A stretch of DNA of 25,008 nt, taken from positions 1-25,008 of the IMG/VR virus record IMGVR_UViG_3300032299_000162; one strand, written 5' to 3'. Positions 6,093 through 12,146 of the stretch are shown one piece after another. Made by a program: the position numbers and the translations under genes. The first letter of the stretch is position 1. Every line of letters starts with the position of its first letter. Source of the DNA: a virus. The notes beneath the pieces were generated by a model, which did not search any database, had not been told where the DNA came from, and worked only from the letters and a program-made list of their open reading frames with translations.

Positions 6093-6954
6093 ATATTTTC
6101 CTTATGTTGTCGCATGATTTACAGATGCTGCATTTGGTAAAGCCCAGCGCTTCATTGTGGGCAATCAGATCTTGCAAAGGCTTACCTTCAAAAATGTCAC
6201 TATAACTTTGTTCTAGTAAGTTTCCGATGATGTGCTTGAGACTGTAATCCATACAGCATAGGACAACAGATCCATCAGGCAGCAATACGTTGCGGTCATA
6301 AAATGGTGTGCTGCGGCAAGTTAAGGCAAATTCATGCCGCGGAGTTATATGAATATCTTGTGCGCCAATCTGCTCAACGGGAAGACTGTCTGCTCTAGTA
6401 TGACCTTTCCAGCCTGGCAATCGACCAACGATACTTTGCAGCTCTGAAGCTACCAGACCTGATCCATCCATTGTCATAGCGCCTACACCGCACGGAAGGT
6501 TTAGCTGGCTCATTACTTTAAGGTTATCAAGCCATTCCTCAGAACACTTCCAGCCCTTCATGTTGCCATTGGCATCTGGCAGATGGAGCATAACTACTTC
6601 TACCTGATCTGGGTGAGTCTCCAACACCTTCTTGACGCGCTCTGGTTCAGTCATACCATACAGGGTGGTATAGATAGCTACCTTAAATCCTAGGTATAAC
6701 ACCATTTCCAGCATCTGCGTAGCTTCAGGGTTAGCCCAAGGCTCAGACATACCTGAGAAGTCAATGCGAGTATTCTTTGGCAGCTTGGCTAATACTGTCA
6801 TCAGATCTATTGGCTGCATATACTTTGTTCCCGTACCATATTGCGTACGCAAAGCATCTTGTGGGCAAAAGGTACACATCAACGGGCAGCCGATCATGGT
6901 GGTTATTTCCATGACAGGACCATCGTGGTGGACTATTCCATACTTTTCTCTCAT
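6076..6954 (-). CDS. radical SAM enzyme with SPASM/twitch-like C-terminus
   Basis: 292 aa. The canonical iron-sulfur/SAM-binding motif is present as C23-PLM-C27-TF-C30 (CxxxCxxC), followed by a GMSEP segment (68-72) in the place of the GGEP SAM-binding motif. The C-terminal third has CRSTPFYDRN, PDGSVVLCC (cysteines at 233 and 234) and C275-SI-C278-KS-C281, which resembles a SPASM/twitch domain holding an auxiliary iron-sulfur cluster. Radical SAM/SPASM enzymes perform radical chemistry on peptides, sugars or cofactors; the substrate here is unknown. The gene sits between a fucosyltransferase-like gene (ATGA overlap) and a small protein plus GT2 gene, so a sugar or sugar-carrier substrate is the simplest inference. 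The key cysteines are intact, so it is probably active. Confidence 0.9.
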   Translation of the reverse strand: MREKYGIVHHDGPVMEITTMIGCPLMCTFCPQDALRTQYGTGTKYMQPIDLMTVLAKLPKNTRIDFSGMSEPWANPEATQMLEMVLYLGFKVAIYTTLYGMTEPERVKKVLETHPDQVEVVMLHLPDANGNMKGWKCSEEWLDNLKVMSQLNLPCGVGAMTMDGSGLVASELQSIVGRLPGWKGHTRADSLPVEQIGAQDIHITPRHEFALTCRSTPFYDRNVLLPDGSVVLCCMDYSLKHIIGNLLEQSYSDIFEGKPLQDLIAHNEALGFTKCSICKSCDNIRKIYEPKR

Positions 6955-7805
6955 CTCACTATGCTCCTGACAAATGCAATCGCATCGTCTAATTTAGGTT
7001 CTTTTTCTAACAAGGGTTTTTCGTAAATGTATTTATACATTTCGCTGTTGTTGTCCCACCCTCTGACATACTCTACAAAATTACCCATATTTTTTGTTTC
7101 TTGGTAGTTTAAAAAAGCCTTGTAATTAAAGTCTTCAGCTACAGATATGTCACCGCTATAAATAGGCACAGTGCCACCAGCGTAGGCATCAATTAACTTT
7201 TCGGTAATGTAGCCATCATAGATAGAGTTCTCTGGGCATAGGCAGAACTTATAGTCTAGCAGGATCTCAAACTTGGATGTGCGCAGGGAATTACCAAACA
7301 TATTCCCGTAGCCATCTACTTGCTTGTACTTGGACAGGGAGTTGTACAAGTTAACCCTTAGACCTTCAGGATTCCCAGCAATCATGGCACAGAACTTAGT
7401 CTTCTGGCTCATGTCAAGAGTGCGCCCCTTTGTCAGGGAATTAATGGATATAAGGTCTTCATAACCATGATTGTGGGAATTAGATTTGCGTGGCTTTTGA
7501 ATAAATCCAGGCCATGCTAGTCGAGCATACCAGAGAGGCAGCCTAAAATTTCTACCGCCATATGTATCGTAATCAAAAGAAAGGCTGTAATTGTAATTGA
7601 CAAAGCTAGGACGTATATTTTCCCCGATAAAGGAAAGTGTTTTATTCGGGTTTGTATAGACATTTCCGAATACCGAGGTAACAACGAGATCAGCCTCATG
7701 TGGATTATTAGTATAAACAACCCCATCGAAAGCCAAATTAAAAAAGAAATTAAAAAAGTCTCCATCAAAAGCTCCTTCCCAAAAGTTAACTACGCATAGC
7801 TTCAT
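6951..7805 (-). CDS. GT10 alpha-1,3/4-fucosyltransferase-like protein
   Basis: 284 aa. The signature of CAZy family GT10 is clear: KFCLCPENS (186-194), then DGYITEKLIDAYAGGTVPIY (197-216), then DFNYKAFLNY. Earlier FIGENIRPSF (59-68) matches the conserved GEN segment. In this family, as in Helicobacter pylori FucT, the enzyme moves L-fucose from GDP-fucose to GlcNAc-containing glycans; the conserved Glu/Lys of the YITEKL region contact GDP-fucose. Compared with H. pylori FucT (over 400 aa) it is short, lacking the heptad-repeat tail. No signal or membrane segment, so it acts in the host cytoplasm. Strict GDP-fucose specificity is not guaranteed. It is coupled by ATGA overlaps to the radical SAM gene and to the 60-aa gene upstream. 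Confidence 0.88.
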   Translation of the reverse strand: MKLCVVNFWEGAFDGDFFNFFFNLAFDGVVYTNNPHEADLVVTSVFGNVYTNPNKTLSFIGENIRPSFVNYNYSLSFDYDTYGGRNFRLPLWYARLAWPGFIQKPRKSNSHNHGYEDLISINSLTKGRTLDMSQKTKFCAMIAGNPEGLRVNLYNSLSKYKQVDGYGNMFGNSLRTSKFEILLDYKFCLCPENSIYDGYITEKLIDAYAGGTVPIYSGDISVAEDFNYKAFLNYQETKNMGNFVEYVRGWDNNSEMYKYIYEKPLLEKEPKLDDAIAFVRSIVR

Positions 7806-7984
7806 TTATTTTTGGCCTTCCTTGCCCGTACTGGTGGCAGGCCAATAGAACCATTGGCAGATCTAGCTTCAAGCATAGCATCAGCCATTTCCCATACTTC
7901 ATTCATATCAAATACGCTGTCTCTGTTTATCAACCCATTGACTATAAACATGGCAAAGCAATCTCTTAGGTCTTGTTCATTCAT
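7802..7984 (-). CDS. small LRDxFA...ADAM family phage protein, 60 aa
   Basis: Begins MNEQDLRDCFAMFIVNGLI, continues VWEMADAMLEARS and ends in a basic tail (VRARKAKNK). It shares the LRD-x-FA opening and the WE-x-ADAM-x-x-x-R helix with the 53-aa protein at 5931-6092. The basic tail is not present in the other copy. Start and stop both sit in ATGA overlaps (with the RHH gene upstream and the GT10 gene downstream), which supports the ATG at 7984. Role unknown; the two paralogues bracket the GT10 and radical SAM genes. Confidence 0.7.
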   Translation of the reverse strand: MNEQDLRDCFAMFIVNGLINRDSVFDMNEVWEMADAMLEARSANGSIGLPPVRARKAKNK

Positions 7985-8262
7985 TTTTTCTCCAATTGCT
8001 CAATAAGTTCTGCCAGTAAATCCCCTATATCGCGGCCTTTAACTGCCACCATTTGAGCTTCTTTACAGTCATAAATTACTTTTGCAGCGTCCCTTAATCC
8101 TTGGTTATAACCACTACTGTAAACATCGCTACCATCAGCAATCATGGCAATTGCATCCCGAATAAGGGAAGATGCTTTACGATCTTTAGCTGCCTCTTTA
8201 AGCATTGCGTAATGCTCTTGAGGTATGTAAAGCGAATATGGCACTAATTTTTTTGTGACCAT
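7981..8262 (-). CDS. ribbon-helix-helix-like DNA-binding protein
   Basis: 93 aa. Residues 6-44 (LVPYSLYIPQEHYAMLKEAA, then ASSLIRDAIAMIAD) have the strand-helix-helix pattern of MetJ/Arc-type ribbon-helix-helix proteins: an alternating strand, a first helix with LKEAA and a second with SSLIRDAI. The C-terminal half (about 45-93) is a separate helical part, perhaps for oligomerisation. Such proteins are dimeric transcription repressors or plasmid-type DNA-binding factors. It lies directly upstream of the sugar cassette and might regulate it or an operator elsewhere (inference). The ATG at 8262 overlaps the end of the 140-aa gene by 19 bases. Confidence 0.6.
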   Translation of the reverse strand: MVTKKLVPYSLYIPQEHYAMLKEAAKDRKASSLIRDAIAMIADGSDVYSSGYNQGLRDAAKVIYDCKEAQMVAVKGRDIGDLLAELIEQLEKK

Positions 8263-8666
8263 TCTGTAAATTCCCTATGTAATCTATCTAACAAAATTTG
8301 TGCTTCGCGGTTAGTCTTAAGGTCTGATCTAGATGGAACATTTAAATAGTTCCGAACCCACTCTGTTGCATCTTCCATATCTTCATCAAAGATTTGTTCT
8401 TCTGCATACAGGTATTTCCAGAACTTAGGATCTTTGCAGAGGATGGCTGCAATCCTAATAGCGCGATCCCCTTCAAACTCTTCTTGTCTATCTAATGGCT
8501 CTTCATTTTGATTAATTCTGACCATGACAACCTGATACCTAGACCCAACGAAATCCCTGAGTAACTCTTCAGGAATATCGTCTGGGTGCATTGATAAGGT
8601 CAGCACATAGCCAGTCTTATCTTGCTTGAGAGCTACCTTGACCCCTTCAAACTGAAGCGTCTTCAA
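8244..8666 (-). CDS. phage protein of unknown function, 140 aa, TTG start
   Basis: The start is TTG at 8666, supported by GGAGAG six to seven bases upstream. The protein opens MKTLQFEGVKVALKQDKTGY followed by VLTLSMHPDDIPEELLRDF, a strand-loop pattern with PDDIPEEL, then GSRYQVVMVRIN and a helical, charged C-terminus (EWVRNYLN, LLDRLHREFTEWSQ). I have seen similar unannotated proteins next to phage recombination genes, but no function is known to me. The preceding gene overlaps it by 20 bases and the RHH gene starts inside its 3' end, so it is part of the same operon. Confidence 0.7.
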   Translation of the reverse strand: MKTLQFEGVKVALKQDKTGYVLTLSMHPDDIPEELLRDFVGSRYQVVMVRINQNEEPLDRQEEFEGDRAIRIAAILCKDPKFWKYLYAEEQIFDEDMEDATEWVRNYLNVPSRSDLKTNREAQILLDRLHREFTEWSQKN

Positions 8667-8958
8667 GTTTTCTCTCCAAATAAGTAATTAGATATTTCAA
8701 ATGTTCAATTTCATCCCAGCGTTGTTTACAAATTTTGGCAATCTGCTCGTTTTCAATTTTATAAACATTGATAGTTTGCTCTTGCTTCTTGGCAATTTCT
8801 TCCCAATCAACTTGATTATCGATGCGATCCCATTCATCCAATGTTTTTTTAACATCATCAATTAGTTTATTGGATTTATTTCTGGAGCCTGCTGGACGGC
8901 CACGTTTTTTTAAGATTGCTGGGCCAACTTCTTTAAGTTTTGATTTGTTAATAGTCAT
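8647..8958 (-). CDS. AT-hook plus coiled-coil protein, 103 aa
   Basis: Residues 17-29 (KKRGRPAGSRNKS) contain an RGRP AT-hook core, a minor-groove AT-DNA-binding motif also used by H-NS-like proteins. From about residue 33 to the end the sequence is heptad-like and charged (WDRIDNQVDWEEIAKKQEQT; HLKYLITYLERKLED), suggesting a long coiled coil. The likely role is a DNA-binding, dimerising factor in replication, recombination or silencing; this is inference. The ATG at 8958 lies 10 bases from the stop of the SSB-like gene, with AGGAACC upstream. One distinctive point is how short it is for a DNA-binding protein with its own coiled coil. Confidence 0.65.
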   Translation of the reverse strand: MTINKSKLKEVGPAILKKRGRPAGSRNKSNKLIDDVKKTLDEWDRIDNQVDWEEIAKKQEQTINVYKIENEQIAKICKQRWDEIEHLKYLITYLERKLEDASV

Positions 8959-8967
8959 GTCGGTTCC

Positions 8968-9231
8968 TTAGTATGGCAAATCTTCTTCAGCTGCGGATGG
9001 CTTTTCGTATGGCTCAGAAGCTGATAATGATAGGTACTTCTTCCCAGCAGCCGACTCTTTAGACCAGCCCGATAAAGAAATCTTTACCAATGATCCTTTA
9101 GATTTATCCATCATGTTGATAAGAAATGTCTTATCTAAATGCACATCTCCGCGCATATCAGGATGATTGTCAGACTTCTTTTGTGTATTGCGAAACATCG
9201 CGCCTGTGTTTGGTTTTTGTTCAAATGCCAT
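8968..9231 (-). CDS. small SSB-like protein with acidic C-terminal tail
   Basis: 87 aa. The opening MAFEQKPNTGAMFRNTQKKS followed by HPDMRG is typical of a small phage protein family in which a short beta-barrel core (VHLDKTFLINMMD, GSLVKISLSGW, KYLSLSAS) follows. The C-terminus is disordered and ends EEDLPY, closely resembling the acidic DDDIPF tip by which bacterial SSB proteins recruit partners. I infer a single-stranded-DNA-binding or accessory role. GGGAG lies six bases before the ATG at 9231, and the gene starts directly after the ERF annealing gene, a natural partner. It is not a full-length SSB, so the assignment is moderate. Confidence 0.55.
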   Translation of the reverse strand: MAFEQKPNTGAMFRNTQKKSDNHPDMRGDVHLDKTFLINMMDKSKGSLVKISLSGWSKESAAGKKYLSLSASEPYEKPSAAEEDLPY

Positions 9232-9233
9232 AA

Positions 9234-9965
9234 TTAACTCCCTTTAAACATATTGTTGCGTTCAGTAAACTTTGCCATCATTCCTTTAAAAAACAGAGCA
9301 TCGGTAGCCTTAATGGTATCGAATAGCGCCTTGTTCTTTTTAAAAATTTGCATGACATCTTCTTCATTGGATGTAAGGTCTAACAAAATAAATGCTGTTT
9401 TTTGAACCAATTCCAACCAATCTTTTGCATCGCCATCAGGCTTGGCTGGGGCAACAATTTGCCATTCACCCTTTTCACCTGCAATCGTCTTAACAGTTAC
9501 AGTTGCCGTAGTTCCTTTAGGAGTATTAATAGTTGCTTCCTTTGGCGCTAACCTGGCAATTGTGGCCTCATGCTTTTTTGCTGGAGCCTCTTGGTCAACA
9601 GCATCAATCACGTCATTTTCAATAATCTCCATACACATCAGCCAGAGGTATCTCCGAAAATAAGTGTGTGTGCTGCCCAAGGACTGGATTGCCTGTCCCT
9701 TGGCGTTCTCTGCCATGACCAGCGGTGAGGTAAAGGTAATGAAACCATCACCCTCAGTCTCATGCACCGTCAAGTAGGCTGTATCTTGGGTAAAAGATAC
9801 AATCCCGCAAAGCCCAACTTTGTTGAAAATTTCAGTAACTTGTGGGATAAAGTCACCCAATTCAAAGTAACTGAACCCAGCAAACTTATTCTTGCCAGAC
9901 TTATTTAGTTGGGTTTTATGCAGGACAACTCTAGCTTCCTGTAACTTTTTATATACACTCATCAT
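9234..9965 (-). CDS. ERF-family single-strand annealing protein
   Basis: Reads MMSVYKKLQEARVVLHKTQL, then KSGKNKFAGFSYFELGDFIP and IQSLGSTHTYFRRYLWLMCMEI, ending in a variable Lys-rich half with NEEDVMQIFKKN. The YF-x-L-x-D-x-x-P and LGS-x-x-TY-x-RRYL motifs are diagnostic of ERF (essential recombination function) annealing proteins, which anneal complementary single strands and help circularise or repair phage DNA. I choose ATG 9965, which overlaps the TAA stop of the tiny exported protein as TAATG; a TTG at 9986 would add seven residues but lies inside that gene. The gene is about 243 aa, within the usual range. It neighbours an SSB-like gene, a RecB/Cas4-like nuclease and RusA, a typical phage recombination set. 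Confidence 0.9.
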   Translation of the reverse strand: MMSVYKKLQEARVVLHKTQLNKSGKNKFAGFSYFELGDFIPQVTEIFNKVGLCGIVSFTQDTAYLTVHETEGDGFITFTSPLVMAENAKGQAIQSLGSTHTYFRRYLWLMCMEIIENDVIDAVDQEAPAKKHEATIARLAPKEATINTPKGTTATVTVKTIAGEKGEWQIVAPAKPDGDAKDWLELVQKTAFILLDLTSNEEDVMQIFKKNKALFDTIKATDALFFKGMMAKFTERNNMFKGS

Positions 9966-10120
9966 TAGCACCCAATTGGTTTCCAAGGACCATCACGGTC
10001 AATATCCCAGCAGCACATACCACCTTTACCATCTGGGACGCATTTAATTGCAGCATAAACCTCTGCTGCAGTTACATAACTTAAAGCAATGGCAATAACA
10101 AGCCATATCTTTTTATTCAT
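9965..10120 (-). CDS. tiny exported Cys-rich protein, 51 aa
   Basis: Begins MNKKIWLVIAIALSYVTAAE with a short basic start and a hydrophobic core, then VYA before AIKC, which reads as a signal peptide cleaved near residue 23. The mature part is about 28 residues with four cysteines (C27, C36, C37 and the final C51), Trp and several Gly/Asp (GGMCCWDIDRDGPWKPIGC). Four cysteines in so short a periplasmic product suggest disulphides. GGAG lies about six bases upstream of the ATG, and the stop overlaps the ERF start. Function unknown; an envelope or exclusion factor is one possibility. It is an odd insertion in a DNA-metabolism operon. Confidence 0.65.
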   Translation of the reverse strand: MNKKIWLVIAIALSYVTAAEVYAAIKCVPDGKGGMCCWDIDRDGPWKPIGC

Positions 10121-10129
10121 AACTACTCC

Positions 10130-10900
10130 TTAAAACAAGCCATCGGCTGAATAAATAATTTCTGTTGGTTGAATTAAGCGCTTGATATTTTCACCTTTGC
10201 AATAAGCCTGAATAGCGCGCTGTAACTTTAAATACTTCTCATGCTTATCGGAATCCCCGCCATTGGTATGGCTTAAGAAATATTCGCGGACAAGAATAAT
10301 AATTCTTTCGTTTGGTTCAGCCATTACTCCATCAAAGAACACTTGTGCAAAACGCTTTAACTTAACAGGATCTTCCTTGTGGTAAGCGGCCATAGTAAGT
10401 GCAGCATGAACGATTGAACTGGTTAAAAACCTACGGTTGCTTACAAAACAATCAGTTGCAAACTCTACATAAGGCTTCATACCAACTAGAAAATCTAGTT
10501 TTTGCATATCAGTCAAGCGCTTTGGATGAGTAATGATAGGCACTAAATTGATATGCTTTGCCTCCATCCAAGGGGCAGCGCCACTAATTTTTACGCCATC
10601 AATCAAACTTCTACGTCTGCCTGAGTCAATGGTCATAGCCACTTCTTTAGATAGGCCTTTGGTAATCATCATATAAACAGGAACATCCGCTTTAATGACG
10701 GCTGACAAACGATGCTGACCATCTGCCAAAGTTCCATCATTATAAAAAGCAATACCTTGGTGGGTAACTTGCCAATCATTATTAAGGATGGCCTTAGACA
10801 AATCTGTTACTGCACGTTCAGAAATGTTTCGGTTTACTGGATTGCTTCCCAACATATTTCTCGCCATGTCTGGCGTAATTTTTACTAACTCCGTTCTCAT
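10130..10900 (-). CDS. ParB/Srx-fold protein (phage type)
   Basis: 256 aa. The DGTLADGQHRLSAVIKADVP segment (residues 55-74, with D60-G-Q-H-R64) is the conserved phosphate-binding loop of the ParB/sulfiredoxin superfamily. A MTIDSGRRRSLIDG segment (89-102) follows. The C-terminal 150 residues are mainly helical and not assigned. ParB-like proteins of this GQHRL type are widespread in phages and plasmids, and individual family members have nuclease, regulatory or DNA-modification roles; none can be assigned here. The ATG at 10900 follows AGGAG and overlaps the upstream stop as ATGA. Confidence 0.85.
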   Translation of the reverse strand: MRTELVKITPDMARNMLGSNPVNRNISERAVTDLSKAILNNDWQVTHQGIAFYNDGTLADGQHRLSAVIKADVPVYMMITKGLSKEVAMTIDSGRRRSLIDGVKISGAAPWMEAKHINLVPIITHPKRLTDMQKLDFLVGMKPYVEFATDCFVSNRRFLTSSIVHAALTMAAYHKEDPVKLKRFAQVFFDGVMAEPNERIIILVREYFLSHTNGGDSDKHEKYLKLQRAIQAYCKGENIKRLIQPTEIIYSADGLF

Positions 10901-11772
10901 AACTGCTCCTCTAAGTATGTTTTATATTGTGTACACCATGTACTAACTGGGCAAAAATTGGCACAGCGAGTGCGCTCGCCCTTGCGCACCTCCATTTCGT
11001 ACTTGCCCCCTAACTCTGCAAGTGCGGAAACAGCAAGCTCCTCTGAGTCGTATAAAGAATGAGCGCGCTTATTGCCAATCTTCCTTACAGCCCATACAGT
11101 CTGCTTTTCCCACATTTCTTCAGGGGTGCAATCTGGCAGATCTCCGTCTGTTTCCATTGCAAAATCACAAGCACTATGAATAGCAATACGTTTAGAAATA
11201 AACGCATCCCGTTCTTCCTTATCCCATAAACGAATTGGTATTTCTTTAATGGGTGCTTCAGGATAATTTTCGCGAGTTGCTGCATCTCTGCGATTCCAGT
11301 CGCGGATGATGGCTACAATTCCTACGCTAGTAACTGGAATATTTTTAACATCTTCTACTAGACCAGCATAGATATTGAGCTGTACTTCCCAATCAATCTT
11401 CTCATTCATTACCGCCCACGCTGATGTTGTTTTGTAATCTTTAACATCAATACCTTCTGGATTTACTATTTGAAGATCAATTGCGCCTGAAATATCCCAG
11501 CCTTCATAGTTCTTGTGGATGCGCTGCTCAACGATATGGTTCTCGTCTTTGCCATGCTCAAGAATGTTATGGACAGCTGACCCAAAGATAGACCAAACCA
11601 TGTCAGAGGCATCTTGCTCAATCTCATCTTCAAACTTCTTGGTTAACGCCACAATCTTTGGGCTATTTAAAAGTTGAGTAACAGACAGATGGGCCTTACC
11701 TTTACTGTAAGTTGGCCTATCTAAAACGTTCATAAACGTCTGAGGAATGTTGTATTTATTAGTTAATTTCAT
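10897..11772 (-). CDS. RecB/Cas4-like PD-(D/E)XK nuclease
   Basis: 291 aa. The N-terminal half has G64-x3-H68 (motif I), G-A-I-D99 (motif II), V-K-D112-Y-K114-T (motif III, DxK) and Q131-L-N-I-Y, the arrangement of RecB/Cas4/AddB-type nucleases. The C-terminus ends with C270, C274 and C280 (CANFCPVSTWC), similar to the three C-terminal ligands of the Cas4/AddB iron-sulfur cluster, though no obvious fourth Cys is found near the N-terminus, so cluster formation is uncertain. The expected role is a 5'-3' or 3'-5' exonuclease feeding the ERF annealing protein. ATGA overlap with the 75-aa gene upstream and with the ParB gene downstream. Confidence 0.85.
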   Translation of the reverse strand: MKLTNKYNIPQTFMNVLDRPTYSKGKAHLSVTQLLNSPKIVALTKKFEDEIEQDASDMVWSIFGSAVHNILEHGKDENHIVEQRIHKNYEGWDISGAIDLQIVNPEGIDVKDYKTTSAWAVMNEKIDWEVQLNIYAGLVEDVKNIPVTSVGIVAIIRDWNRRDAATRENYPEAPIKEIPIRLWDKEERDAFISKRIAIHSACDFAMETDGDLPDCTPEEMWEKQTVWAVRKIGNKRAHSLYDSEELAVSALAELGGKYEMEVRKGERTRCANFCPVSTWCTQYKTYLEEQL

Positions 11773-11996
11773 TTAGACACCATCAAAGATGTCAGTAAAA
11801 TAACCAAAACAAACAACATAGAAAACCTTAAAACAATTTTTTCTATGTTGCGTTGACGATGTAATTCTGGGGGAAGAATAAACCAGCCTTGAATTTGTTC
11901 CATGTCTGGATCATCAATAGGCATAGGTTTTGGGGATTCGTTATAGCGTGAACCAATTTTCACACCAGTCGAAGTTGTATACGGCACTTGTTTCAT
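11769..11996 (-). CDS. small membrane-anchored protein, 75 aa
   Basis: The first 50 residues are soluble (MKQVPYTTSTGVKIGSRYNE, then PKPMPIDDPDMEQIQG). Residues about 54-72 (VLRFSMLFVLVILLTSLMV) form one transmembrane helix near the C-terminus, so it could be a tail-anchored protein with its N-terminus in the cytoplasm. The 5' end is near a promoter-like sequence, so this is the first gene of the recombination operon. Function unknown; nothing in its sequence shows an enzyme. Confidence 0.65.
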   Translation of the reverse strand: MKQVPYTTSTGVKIGSRYNESPKPMPIDDPDMEQIQGWFILPPELHRQRNIEKIVLRFSMLFVLVILLTSLMVSK

Positions 11997-12005
11997 TTTG
12001 ATTTT

Positions 12006-12015
12006 CCTAGCAGTT
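12006..12015 (-). promoter_or_regulatory. leader motif AACTGCTAGG, shared with another operon
   Basis: The 10-mer AACTGCTAGG lies just before the 75-aa gene. It also occurs at 2488-2497 (minus strand, just before the ParB-HTH gene) and at 3125-3134 (plus strand, in the noncoding segment). The AGG is part of the ribosome-binding site in the two minus-strand copies, so the motif may be a conserved translation leader. Confidence 0.4.
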
Positions 12016-12026
12016 AATCAGACTTC

Positions 12027-12055
12027 ATTTTGCCTTATAATAAAACATATGTCAA
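12027..12055 (-). promoter_or_regulatory. sigma70-like promoter for the recombination operon
   Basis: A perfect TTGACA (12050-12055, minus strand) is followed by a 17-base spacer and CAAAAT (12027-12032), a fair -10. It lies about 30 bases upstream of the start of the 75-aa gene and in the only gap upstream of that operon. The -35 match and spacing are convincing; the -10 is weaker, and a TATAAG lies 5 bases upstream of it. Confidence 0.55.
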
Positions 12056-12093
12056 TAGGTTGTACCCATATTATTTCATCTATTGTATTTTCT

Positions 12094-12115
12094 CACTATA
12101 ACAGGTGTTATAGTG
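12094..12115. promoter_or_regulatory. perfect 9-bp palindromic operator-like site
   Basis: CACTATAAC, a 4-base centre AGGT, then GTTATAGTG: a perfect inverted repeat of 9+9 bases lying between the divergent 75-aa and RusA genes. On the plus strand it includes TATAAC, a good -10 hexamer, so binding of a dimeric repressor here would block RusA transcription. A candidate regulator is the ribbon-helix-helix protein at 7981-8262 or a repressor outside the window (inference). Confidence 0.6.
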
Positions 12116-12146
12116 ACAAAGTGAATAGAATCAACAACTTAGAAAG

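Noticed and set aside
3940-7984. Anti-phage defence or toxin-antitoxin island
   Set aside because: No toxin, nuclease-effector, ATPase-switch or antitoxin pair could be recognised; the genes read as sugar metabolism plus small proteins.
9966-9986. Longer ERF start at TTG 9986
   Set aside because: It lies inside the upstream 51-aa gene with no ribosome site; the ATG at 9965 overlaps that gene's stop, a normal coupling.
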